This document shows positions 10,966-20,825 of a DNA stretch of 64,000 bases, in pieces; position 1 is the stretch's first letter; every line of letters starts with the position of its first letter. Location: contig JADLSH010000358.1 in assembly GCA_016169945.1 (NCBI GenBank), forward strand, positions 2,575,001 through 2,639,000. Reading direction: 5' to 3'. This stretch comes from Trachythela sp. YZ-2020. Lineage: Eukaryota > Cnidaria > Anthozoa > Malacalcyonacea > Clavulariidae. Both the position numbers and the translations under genes were made by a program. The notes under the pieces are model-generated. The model saw only the letters and a list, made by a program, of their open reading frames with translations, did no database searches and had not been told where the DNA came from.

Positions 10966-11420
10966 ATATTTGGGTACCGCACAATTAAAACGCTTTAAAA
11001 CTCGAAAATCTTGACTTTCTTCCGTCTTTTGACTGTTTTTTTCTTCCTGTTAATTTTAAAATGTGAATAATCCTCTAAATAATTTTCATTTATCTTGTTT
11101 TAGAGACTTTGTTGTCTGTTTATGTCCCGACTCCCGAGTACAAAACCTTTTTGAAAAAGTTTGCAAAATGGCAGTTAAATTTCTGACGTCTACCTAAAAA
11201 CAAATTCCTTCTCTTAGCCAATGATGAGATTGCTAGTTACCAGTTTTCTCTCGGCCTGAACTTGCGCGTGCGCATAACGTAGAAAATCGTCCATTGCAGA
11301 ATGGCGGACGACTTTGCATTCCGCTATGTTGTCACATACCCGGGCGCAAATACTAAATATCCGAGCGGAATTAGTACCCTCGCACGGCGCTTCGCACCGG
11401 CTCGGGGATTAAAAGAACTC
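10966..11420. repeat. Repeat A, copy 1 (possible LINE-B 5' region)
   Basis: This segment matches 21310-21745 and 22570-22875. Shared words include TCTTAGCCAAT with ATGA, TTGCGCGTGCGCATAACGTAG, CCGAGCGGAATTAGTACCCT and GGCTCGGGGAT. It lies directly upstream of the LINE-B endonuclease fragment on the minus strand, so it may be a LINE 5' UTR or promoter unit, but no ORF1 is seen between them. A short plus-strand frame at 11301-11513 is not conserved in the other copies. Confidence 0.7.
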
Positions 11421-12404
11421 AATCTAAACCTGACAAAACGTGCTTGGATTGTTTTTCGGCAACTATCATACACCACAAGCATAACTTGCGAGAATTTCTA
11501 TCTACCTCGATGACAAACAGCAAGGAAAAGGAACAAAACATGGCGAAAACCGTCCATTGGTAAGGGCTAAGTGTACTTAAACGTATTATTTCTCTACAAA
11601 ATAGTAACAACCTTTACGAAATATGTTGGTATTATATTTGGAGAAGTATCATTTTTGTTCCTAGAAAACATAATTAGGAAATCAGAAAAAATAGCCATTC
11701 TGTGGTGTTTGAATTTGTATAATGTACAGTATAAATAATCAGTTGACCTGTTATGTTGTATAGCCATTTTCTCATAAAATATCATACCTAGACATATTCC
11801 ACTCTTCTATGACCATCCCTAAAAGTAACTATTCTAAACACCAATGCCAATAGCTTCAATGGTTTAGGATATAAAGCTATGTGTGCAGTGCCGTTTTTGG
11901 GTGTGGTCATTTTCAGATGTTTTGGCCTGGATTTGGGTTATGGCACATAAACCATCTTGTCCGTCATGGTCATTTTACCATAAAACAGTTGAGATTGTCT
12001 GTCCTTAATGAAATGCACACAAACTCATATGCAGGTTCTAGACTATCTATACATTCACAATTATCAAAATAGCAATGTTATCTACTCATGTTATCTAATG
12101 TATATCAATATTTTAAAAAAATCAAAAACGAAATTAATCTTAGTTTTTGGCACTTGTTACTACTACTGCACTTGTTCTGAAAGTCAAAGAAGTCAATCTA
12201 GGTTTTGAATAAGTGAAAGTAGTGAAAATAGACAAAGTTAAAGTTTGGTGTGGGTCTAAGTTTTTTAAATGACAGCTGGGGTTGGGTTGAGAAAATTTTT
12301 TTCTTGCTAGAGGTTGGGTCGATAGGAAATTCAGCAATTAAAATTTTTCTCTTCGGTACCCCCCTGCCATAAATAATGAACCGTCCCTTAATACCAAATT
12401 ATTC
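11421..12404. other. No gene seen
   Basis: About 1 kb of A+T-rich sequence with only short frames that show no similarity I recognise. Confidence 0.5.
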
Positions 12405-12630
12405 GGCGAGGTATCAGCGTAATTTGTACAATTTTCGCTCCAAACCATGAACATATCTCTTTCTTTCCGTGAACGTTCGAACAAGTTGGTTTAGCTTTGC
12501 GAAATATTTTGTACTGGAGAAAAACAGACTCGCAAACACATTTCCCAATATTGTTGCCAATCTTGCCATATTGATTTCACGCCTTTGAGGCCCCGGAAAT
12601 GAAATTTCGCATATTGAATTTCGATCAGTT
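12405..12630. repeat. Dispersed repeat B, copy 2 (inverted relative to copy 1)
   Basis: Reverse-complement match to 6705-6920 through CGCAAACACATTTCCCAATA, GCCATATTGATTT and GAAATTTCGCATATTGAA. The frame present in copy 1 is broken here. Confidence 0.7.
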
Positions 12631-12825
12631 TAATTAGCTAAAGCGTTTTGAAAATCTACTGATCGGCCTTCGCGAGTTCGACTTCACCGTTCGGCGAGGT
12701 TTACTCTTGACATGTTTTGGCGAAGCAACGAACGGTATTTTCGACATCTTACTTAGCACTGGCACAATATACGGATCTGCCGTCGAAAGTCTGACGCTAC
12801 TGTAATTAACCGCGATATTGCAGAA

Positions 12826-13145
12826 TTTAGTGACCTTTTTCACCTTTTAGTTATTTCTTGTATACAGGGTGTATCAAAAAAACTGCAAATACCATAATTT
12901 GTATGCACGAGATCATACATTAGAATTTCAATGGCTGTGCAAATAATTACGCTTCTGGGATTTGAAAATACGTTTCCCAGGGGTATCAAAACAAGCACAC
13001 AAAGTGAATTAAACTTATGAGTTCAAATCCCAGAAGCGTAATTATTTGCACAGCCATTGAAATTCTAATGTATGATCTCGTGCATACAAATTATGGTATT
13101 TGCAGTTTTTTTGATACACCCTGTATATTGCCACTCCCCACTTGG
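12826..13145 (-). pseudogene. Second LINE-B-like endonuclease scrap, split by a mariner MITE
   Basis: TTTAGTGACC, CACCTTTTAGTTATTTCTTG and TATTGCCACTCCCCA flank the MITE at 12865-13123. They match the continuous stretch 10702-10756 of the LINE-B endonuclease fragment. It is only about 60 bp of retrotransposon sequence without the insertion. Confidence 0.75.
12865..13123. mobile_element. 259-bp mariner-type MITE with TA target duplication
   Basis: Almost the whole element is an inverted repeat. About 100-bp arms start CAGGGTGTATCAAAAAAACT and are separated by a short centre (about 12965-13020). TA flanks both ends. The uninterrupted paralogous site at about 10737-10750 (TTGTATATATTGCC) matches the filled site exactly once the element and one TA are removed. 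It has no coding capacity. Confidence 0.92.
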
Positions 13146-13429
13146 TTGCACACCATCTATACCTTAGTTTGAATTTGAATGCCTTATTACTATGCTGAAA
13201 CCACGGGTGCGTAAAAAAGTATACCTTTTGAAGTCAAGCCTTTGTTTGAATTTGAATGCCTTATTACTTAGCTGAACTAAGTTGAACAGAATTGAATTTT
13301 GTGAAGTTACTTAATTTAAACGATTTTGAATTATGTACTGATTAATTTAACGCAGCGCTTGAGTAAAAAAATTACGTGCATCAAACAGTTTTTATTTATT
13401 TTACATTTATCAATAATTAAATCATCAAG

Positions 13430-14275
13430 CGCCTTCTCCTTCGACGTGTCCACAAAGTGTGGTTCGCCTGTGCATACCGCGCACCGCGTTTCTAATAAAG
13501 TCGGGCTGCTATCGTAGAGCAGCAAATTCGTCGATAATTTTCTGCCGTAACTCATCAATATTCTGAGGTGGGCTCGAGAATACTTTATTCTTAAGGTATC
13601 CTCGCACGGTGTCAAGTCCGGAGAGCGAGGTGGCCATTTGACATCATGTCCTAACCCTATGACTCGATTGTTCCCAAATACGTCGTCCAGGCGATCTCGT
13701 ACTTCGATGATGCGATGTGCTGGAGCGCCAATCCCTCCCAATACTGATTATTAAAATGTTCAGTAAGCTGAGGGAAAACAAATTAATTGAGCATTCGTAG
13801 ATAAGCAATGCCGTTCACATTACCATCGAAAAAGTAGGGCCCGAAAACCATACCGTTTCCGCAGAGTGCTGCCCAGACAGTGAATTTTAGCACGGGAATC
13901 GTTTCTTTCAAAATTAAATGCAGGCGGATGTCCTTTTGGGGCATATTGGCGTACATTTTCCGTGTTCACTTCTCCATTCGTTGAAAACGCTGCTTCATCT
14001 CCAATGATTAAACTGGCCAAAAAGTTTTCACATAGACAGCGTTCGTTGAACCACTCTGCGAAGCGTAATCTACGTGAAAGGTCGGCTGCTAACAATTCGT
14101 GTCGCACATGGATTCGGAACGCCGTCAGCGTAGGTCGAGCCTGGTTATCATGTTGAAGCCTGTATGTGATATCGGGAGAGGATTGCGCCGTGCACTCACA
14201 TTTCCTGGATTTTTCTGGAGCGAATCTCTAAGAGAAGCTATATTTCTCCGGAGCGTGTTGTTCTTCGCCTTCCAT
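13430..14275 (-). pseudogene. IS630/Tc1/mariner-type DDE transposase, minus-strand copy
   Basis: Fragments in order on the minus strand are VSARRNPLPISHTGFNMIT (part of the helix-turn-helix region, about 14175-14120), MRHELLAADLSRRLRFAEWF, SLIIGDEAAFSTNGEVN with the first catalytic Asp, GIGAPAHRIIEVRDRL, and WPPRSPDLTPC before the third acidic position. The second catalytic Asp, normally in QDGAPAHR, reads Ile here. At least two frame breaks occur, near 14120 and in 13742-13820. The N-terminal DNA-binding domain is incomplete because the copy meets its inverted partner at about 14275. Confidence 0.85.
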
Positions 14276-15084
14276 ATTGGAATTTCGAAGTCATCCTTTA
14301 ATAGGATAACGAAGCTTGACCTTCGAAGGCACCCATATCGGATGCATGTGAGGCATGAACTTCTTCCTAAGGACTTCCCGCGTCGGTTACACTTTTCAGA
14401 ATGGTTTAACGGAAGATGTGGAGATCCGAATTTTTTGGCTAATTTTGTTATCGGGGACGAACCTTCATTTGTTATGAACGGAGAAGTCAACTCTCATAAC
14501 GTTCGCCAATATGCGCCGAAAGGAAACCCACCGGAATTTAATTTTGAGAGGAGCAATTCTCGCGCAAAGCTTACTGTCTGGGCAGGACTCTGTGAGAATG
14601 GTGTGCTTTTGGGGCCATACTTTTTTGAGAGAAATGTGGATGGTATGGCGTACCTACGAATGTTACAAGAGTATGTTTCCCACTACTCGCTGTGCATTTT
14701 AAGAACCAGTATTTCAATGGCATGTTTCGAGGTATTTGGTGGGCACAAGATGGTGCACCAGCGCATCGTCTCGGCGCAGTAACGGATCTGCTTTATCAGG
14801 TATTCGGGAACAACCGCGTCATTGGACTGCAACATAACGTCGAATGGCCACACCGCTCGCCGGACTTGACACCATGTGACTTTTGTCTTTGGGGTTATCT
14901 CAAGAGCAAAGTGTTTACCACCCCACCTCAGAATGTCGATATGTTGCGCGAAAGAATAATCGCCGAATGTAATGCTTTACGCCACGCGCCTGACGTTATT
15001 CGAAATGCAGTGCGCCATATGCAAAAAACGGCGAGAGAAACGGCGGACACGTTGAGGGACAAGGCGCTTAATTTAAACGTTTAA
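14276..15084 (+). pseudogene. IS630/Tc1/mariner-type DDE transposase, plus-strand copy
   Basis: The frame ending at 14782 contains MHVRHELLPKDFPRRLHFSE, FVIGDEPSFVMNGEVNSHN and LLGPYFFERNVDG. The frame from about 14692 continues with WWAQDGAPAHR, NNRVIGLQHNVEWPHRSPDL and TPCDFCLWGYLKSKV, ending at a stop in 15082-15084. All three catalytic acids (GDE, QDG, PCD) are present, but one frameshift near 14690-14700 separates the first from the others. The N-terminal helix-turn-helix domain is missing at the head-to-head junction. Family: the transposase type that usually carries a DUF4817-like N-terminus; a better-preserved N-terminus of this kind occurs at 52768-52971. Confidence 0.88.
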
Positions 15085-15562
15085 CTGTTATTAAAATTCC
15101 ATGTAAAATAAAAAAATATGTGACGAACACCGAAGTTTCCAATTGATGAATAAGTTATAAAACCTGTTTTAGATTATTAATTGCGTTCAAACAGACATTT
15201 CATATAAAATTTGACAAGTTAAATTCAACGCAAATTCAACATCTAAACAGGACTTAAACAAATACAAAACGCTTCTGAACGCTTTCCAAACGCAGACTTG
15301 AAGTTATTCTTAAAATCACCCGTGTGTGCATGCACTAAAACTCCTTTGAAATTGAACACAATAGGTTGTTTGAATTAACACGCTCATTTGAATTTGAAAA
15401 GGTAGCCTTTTTTTGGGACACCCTTGTAGACTTATTTATTAAGGTCTTGTTTTTCAATACACCCTGTATTTTACGCTTCCGTGGGTTCAGCATAATGCTC
15501 AGGCATTCAAATTATTACAAATTTTTTTTTCAAAAGGTATACTTTTTTCGGGGCACCCTGTA

Positions 15563-16181
15563 CAGAATAGTCTAATGTCAAATTGTTAGCAATGTCAATA
15601 GTTAAGCGTCGCATTCGCTATATTGGTGATAGAATGAAAGCTTTGACTTTTTTATTTTTATTTTTAAGAGTTTTGTTTGTGTATTCGCTTGGGAAACATA
15701 TATCTGTATATTATGCCGATAAATTTTAAGATCTTCTCGTTTTGGACAACTGTATTTCTGCTTGCTATTACTTCCTACTAGGCAATAACAATTTGCTTGA
15801 CACGAGAATATATTTATTACTTATAATGAGTCTATAAATCGCTAACCAAAGCAAAATTCGCTACCCTTGCCTGGTCTTGGTCCGTGACGTCATTGCATAT
15901 ATAATAAGGGTTGAGAGGTCTCAAAGGAGTAGGATCAAGTTGCATAATTACTGTCCTCCACCTCATATGCTAATGATGATGGTTACCCTCATGTTCACCC
16001 TCTACCCACGCCCCCAAAAAAGTTCGAACTGCTTGCATATTACTAGTTTTATTCAAACCTGTAGAAATTTATTGGCTTTAGCTTATCTATAAACTTTTCC
16101 AAGGTCAGCTTCTTTACTGACTTTAAGACGTGGTTTAAATAGAATCTAACTTTTCTGCTATATTTTTTGACAATATTTTAG
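15563..16181. other. No gene seen; probable intron 5' of the exon candidate
   Basis: A+T-rich sequence. It ends in TATATTTTTTGACAATATTTTAG, cut here only for description as a U-rich tract followed by AG at 16180-16181, a good splice acceptor. Confidence 0.45.
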
Positions 16182-16448
16182 ATCTCTACTCTTTGAATGT
16201 CACATTTGTGAACCGTTACCGAAAAGATGTAAGAATTATAACAACGCATCCTAACCCAACATATCAGCAAGTTTTTATTCCTGTTGGTGGAAGAAACCAA
16301 ATGGTGTCAACGTCTTCTGCAATGGGACCAATATTCATCATAGCGTATGATGCAACAACATTTAGACCAAACACGATAGACGGCAAGAACTCACTCACTG
16401 TATTCTACAGTCTCACACCAGTCAGTTATATCTACCATATTCCTTCAG
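16182..16448 (+). CDS. Candidate host exon, 89 codons, phase 1-1
   Basis: An open segment sits between a U-rich tract plus AG (16180-16181) and CAG followed by GTGAGT (16447-16454). Both boundaries fall after the first base of a codon, so the 267-bp exon is symmetric. The peptide starts LYSLNVTFVNRYRKDVRI and continues through QQVFIPVGGRNQMVS and PIFIIAYDATTFRPN. The pattern of a hydrophobic strand with an NR, a Gly-rich turn, and a late aromatic strand plus YDA faintly resembles a VHL beta-domain, but I would not name it on that basis. The lack of stops, good splice sites and ordinary codon use favour a real exon. It could belong to the same gene as the phase 1-1 exons at 36254 and 58057, which lie on the same strand. 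Confidence 0.5.
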
Positions 16449-17291
16449 GTGAGTTATTGAAAAGTGTGAATTATTATCTTTTGCTTATACCCAATTAACT
16501 CTTTTGAATGGCTCGCGTACCTATAAAAATCATAGAAATGCGAGCAAAGTTAACAAAGAAATATAATTTTCTCACGAATGGAAAGCTCTTTTACAAAATT
16601 GTAATGCGAAGATATCTTTTAGAGATAGATACTGTAGTCTAATCTTCGCGCCTCGTGCCTCCTTATTCGGGAAATGTGTTTCCACCGGTTTCCGCGTCTT
16701 TTTCCAAGATAATTTTGTAATATTTTTTCCCTCGACTTTCACAGTCTTTGGTCACGTTTTTCACAGTTTTTCAATCGACGAAGTTATTGTAATTTTGAAG
16801 ACTAAATTTTAGCATTTTTACGGCAATCAATCACGTTTTTCTTTTTGGTGTTTGGTTAAAGTGTGCTGTGAGGAAGTTTGGACTTTTGATAGATTCAATA
16901 TAGGATTTCAATGTTTTATTAATGGATCATCCCATTTCGTGTATGAAAGGTGGTTTTATTCATCGACGCCATGATGAACTGCATGTTATATCAATTTTGC
17001 TAAGATATTAGAAGATGAAGTATAGCCGGATGTCAGAGTGAAACCGTCTCTCACACCACTGATCTGAGAAAGGGTGCCGTCTGTTTCGAATGGCGCTGAT
17101 AACGCTCGCCTAGATGTAGCTGCACGTGGATTATGGGGAAAATGTTAAATGGCATTATTGATGTTAGAATTTTAATTCCTACGACAAGACGCATCTGAAC
17201 CATGCTTTTAGCAGGGCAGTACATCCAACGCTGAATACAGTTAGGGTATGCTTTGTTTGCCCCGTTAATTTGGAGTGCATAATTTATGGTA
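16449..17291. other. No gene seen
   Basis: A+T-rich sequence after the exon donor. A minus-strand frame at 17051-17434 overlaps the tandem repeat below and resembles nothing I recognise. Confidence 0.45.
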
Positions 17292-17391
17292 GATGTAATC
17301 GTGAACAATCCTAAACACGCTGTCAGAACGACAGGCTGGGAGATGTAATCGTGAGTAATCCTAAACACGCTGTCAGAACGACAGGCTGAAA
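17292..17391. repeat. Tandem duplication, 2 x 50 bp
   Basis: Two adjacent copies contain AGATGTAATCGTGA then AATCCTAAACACGCTGTCAG and AACGACAGGCTG. They differ at only a couple of bases, so the duplication looks recent. Confidence 0.9.
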
Positions 17392-18589
17392 ATAAAAGTA
17401 TTCTTCCTGGAGTAGCAATGAGTTGGCTCCGCACAAAGATCTATTTTGCCTAAATACGGGCTTTGATTCCTTGTGTTCGAAGCTCTCGGAACACGTGGTA
17501 TCAACACAGTTTAATTCAACTGACATTGCATTAAGCGATTTTAATGCAAAAATTCCAAATTTCTAAAGGCACATTGAAATAATATTTTAATATTCTTTTA
17601 AATACTAGACTTTACATTCTTAATTCCTAAATTTCTAATTTCAGCACAGTTAGTCACTATTAAACAATTATTGATTTTTTGCTTTGATTTTGAAATTGCT
17701 TTGTCACTTTAACCAAACACCTAATGAATGTGTGGAACGATATCACGATGTTGTAAACGTGGGCGTGGTCGTAAAAAACGAATATGTGTTTATTGAGACA
17801 GAAAATTTGAGAAAGCAACAACCAAGAAACAAACCGTGATTGCCTGCCGTAAAAATGCCAAAATTTTGTCATTAAAAATACTTTGTCGATTAAAAACTGC
17901 CAAAGATGTGACCAAAAAAGGTACTAAAAGTCATCTTGATTCCTGGAAAAATAACGCAAAACTGGTGAAGGTATCTTTCGAAAATTAACAAGCGGGGGAA
18001 AAGGCGCACAAAAACGGCGCGTAAGTGGGACAAAAAGGCGCCAGACGCGAAGATTAGATGATCTCTGTCAGTTATCCAAAAATCAGTATTAGGTAGCATT
18101 TGAGTAGCTATTTACCAGTAAAATGTAATGAATTATGAATACATTTTGCAAAATAATTGCATAATTTTTAAACTATTTTCAAATATTGTTTCATTCTTCA
18201 GGATAATACAAGAGGTTTTAATACAGTTGCTTTTCACGATTTAATTTTGTCTAGTACAGGTCGCCATACTTCGAGCTTTTTAATATTACTTAGTATTTTC
18301 ATTCCGCTATGTCGCACGTTCTCCTAACTTATTTTTATATCATCTCTCGCACCTTAACGATTTCACGTTCAATTATTTTTTCGCAGTTTGGAAAATCATT
18401 TCACCTTCTTTTCCTATTACCGAACAAAATTCTCCGTTTCTGTAAGAATCATTTCATACGGTTCTCGGCTAGGAGCTTCGTAAAAATCATACCAAAAATA
18501 AAATATACTGTCTGTCATTATGACCAATTCAATCTTTCGTAGCATCAATCATCTTTGATTGAATATTCTCTTTATTTATTCCTATTTAA
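17392..18589. other. No gene seen
   Basis: About 1.2 kb of A+T-rich sequence with only short frames and no recognised similarity. Confidence 0.45.
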
Positions 18590-19360
18590 AATATAGAACA
18601 ACGGTAACTCCGAAAATAAACATTTTAATATATCGAGCTTTCGACTATGTTTTAGTCATCATCAGGAATGATGCAAGGTTACATTATATAGATATATATA
18701 GTGAAGATAAGATGATTAAAAGTAATTTGATATATAGTAAAATACAAGATTAGTTAAATATTATCAGTTCTTTCGATGCTTTTGTTCCATGATTAAGTTC
18801 AGGTTTAAGGCGTCGAATGGCGAGTGATTCTTTAACAAGCAATAAGGACCAGTGATCAGCTCTATCGATAACCTTTGAGTTGTTAAATATAAATTCTGGT
18901 AGTATTAAGGATGTAGTTGGGTTAATCTCGTCGTCAGGATAAAGTTCTAAAATGGATTTGATATGTTGGAACTGTTCGCATGATTGTATGTGGAAAAAAA
19001 CTTCAGATTTATCGTCCAGTGAGTGTTCTTTGATTCTGGTGTAGAAGCAACGATCCGTTTTACCGATATATCTACTTCTACATCCAGGGCAGGTAAATTC
19101 GTATACTACAGAGCTATGGTATTTTGTCGGTGTCTTGTCTTTGTTGGAAAGGAAAGAGTTGCTGTTAGTAGTTTTCCAATTAATAATAAATTTGCATTTT
19201 CGTCTCAGGAGAGGAGTTATTCTGCGTATAAATGAGGGGGTTAGTCGGGAACCATATTTACCAAGATAGGGTAAAGGTAGCCAAATTTTAGGGACGGCGT
19301 TAGTTTGATCAGTATCAGGGTTATCTTGGTGGATATCCTGGTTGTTTGGTGTTGTTCTTA
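18590..19360 (-). pseudogene. Penelope-like element, GIY-YIG endonuclease end, minus strand
   Basis: The minus-strand frame contains PYLGKYGSRLTPSFIRR, VVYEFTCPGCRSRYIGKT and FYTRIKEHS. This is the C-terminal GIY-YIG endonuclease of a Penelope-like retroelement with its CxxC pair and the YIGKT strand, and it ends LNHGTKASKELIIFN near 18750. The first 36 or so residues of the open frame (19469-19362) are antisense to the partner element's reverse transcriptase and are not part of this protein. The element terminus continues to about 18590, with a hammerhead-like motif. The reverse transcriptase is missing. Confidence 0.85.
18639..18665 (-). ncRNA. Hammerhead-ribozyme-like core of the Penelope-like terminus, minus strand
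   Basis: On the minus strand CTGATGA is followed by a stem-loop (GACTA, five-base loop, TAGTC) and GAAA, the conserved core arrangement of hammerhead ribozymes. Such motifs are known from Penelope-like element termini. The outer stems and cleavage triplet are not clear by eye, so activity is unproven. Confidence 0.6.
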
Positions 19361-20300
19361 CTAAACCTTCAGATATAACTAACATACTAACTAAATCCAA
19401 CTCTTTTGACTCAAACATCCAATTTACTGTTGACGAATTTACTGACAATGACATCCATTTTCTTGACATCCAAATTAATTCTTCTGGTACTTCTGTTTAC
19501 CGAAAACCTACTCACACTGGCCAATACCAACATATATCCAGTTTCTCTCCGTGGTCAAGAAAAGTAGCCTGGATACGAGCTCTTGTCCACCGTGCACATA
19601 AAATCTGCAGTACTGAAAACCTTTGGAAAGATGAACTACAACACATCAAAAACTTTATGTCATGGAATGGTTTCCCTCGAAAACTAAAACAAAAACTAAT
19701 GGAACAAATTTAAACCGTCTTTAACAACACCTAACAACCAGGATATCCACCAAGATAACCCTGATACTGATCCAACTAACGCCGTCCCTAAAATTTGGCT
19801 ACCTTTACCCTATCTTGGTAAATATGGTTCCCGACTAACCCGCTCATTTATACGCAGAATAACCCCTCTCCTGAGACGAAAATGCAAATTTATTATTAAT
19901 TGGAAAACTACTAACAGCAACTCTTTCCTTTCCAACAAAGACAAGACACCGACAAAATACCATAGCTCTGTAGTATACGAATTTACCTGCCCTGGACAAA
20001 GAACACTCACTGGAAGATAAATTTGAAGTTTTTTTCCACATACAATCATGCGAACAGTTCCAACATATCAAATCCATTTTAGAACTTTATCCTGACGACG
20101 AGACTAACCCAACTACATCCTTAATACTACCAGAATTTATATTTAACAACTCAAAGGTTATCGATAGAGCTGATCACTGGTCCTTATTGCTTTTTAAAGA
20201 ATCACTCGCCATTCGACGCCTTAAACCTGAACTTAATCATGGAACAAAAGCATCGAAAGAACTGATAATATTTAACTAATCTTGTATTTTACTATATATC
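19342..20300 (+). pseudogene. Penelope-like element, reverse transcriptase C-terminus plus damaged GIY-YIG, plus strand
   Basis: Positions 19342-19713 encode NDIHFLDIQINSSGTSVYRK, SFSPWSRKVAWIRALVHRAH and MSWNGFPRKLKQK, the thumb region of a Penelope-like reverse transcriptase. A frameshift near 19710 follows. Then the linker (DIHQDNPDTDPTNAVPKIWL) and KYGSRLTRSFIRR continue in another frame. After YEFTCPG about 50 bp are deleted relative to the minus-strand copy, removing the YIGKT strand and the catalytic Arg of the endonuclease. Both enzymes are therefore dead here. From 19690 on, this copy is an inverted duplicate of 18590-19360. Confidence 0.85.
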
Positions 20301-20365
20301 AAATTACTTTTCATCTTCTTATCTTCACTAAATATATATCTATGTAATGTAACATTGCATCGTTC

Positions 20366-20392
20366 CTGATGATGACTAAAACATAGTCGAAA
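20366..20392 (+). ncRNA. Hammerhead-ribozyme-like core of the Penelope-like terminus, plus strand
   Basis: CTGATGA at 20366-20372, a stem-loop of GACTA/TAGTC and GAAA at 20389-20392 mirror the motif at 18639-18665 exactly. The repeated conservation inside an otherwise decayed pair suggests the terminus is functionally constrained or recently duplicated. Confidence 0.6.
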
Positions 20393-20439
20393 GCTCGATA
20401 TATTAAAATGTTTATTTTCGGAGTTACCGTTGTTCTATA

Positions 20440-20825
20440 TTTTATCAAAATACTCTCGTAATTATTCTTATTTGTTCCACCAATATCTGTTTTCGTCAAT
20501 TTTCAATCTTTCTTTTTTCAACAAACAAAGATTCATATTTATTTATTGCTTTTCTTTTATTTTTCTATTTTTCGTTTTCTATGAATTTTTTCAAACTAAA
20601 GTCTGTGTCCGTTAACTTCCAAGGAATATTGAAAATAAACGGCAAAATATATTGATGGAACTAAAAAGAATAGAATAAGAAAAGACTACAAGCAAGGTAA
20701 TCGAACTTACAAAATGAAATTGATAATGATGTGAGACAGTATCTTGCTTTACGGCCTGAATTTTTAAAGTGTTGAATTAGAGAATCATCGCAGAGAAAAG
20801 CATGCACGCGATTTTTTGTAATAAT
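20440..20825. other. No gene seen
   Basis: T-rich then A-rich sequence with no recognised feature. Confidence 0.45.

Larger units (their letters stand above)
13204..15562. mobile_element. Composite mariner-type element with inverted transposase copies
   Basis: The outer ends are inverted: a degraded GGGTGCGTAAAAAAGTATACC near 13204-13225 and its better-preserved partner reading GGGTGCCCCGAAAAAAGTAT (complement) ending at 15562, next to TA. Just inside, a sequence with TTTGAATGCC and TATGCTGAA also occurs at both ends (13169-13200 and 15483-15515). Between them sit two transposase pseudogenes head to head. Other mariner-like termini (CAATACACCCTGTATT near 15453) suggest further nested ends on the right. 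Confidence 0.7.

Noticed and set aside
19362..19469. N-terminal extension of the minus-strand Penelope-like protein
   Set aside because: Those residues are the antisense reading of the reverse transcriptase of the partner copy.
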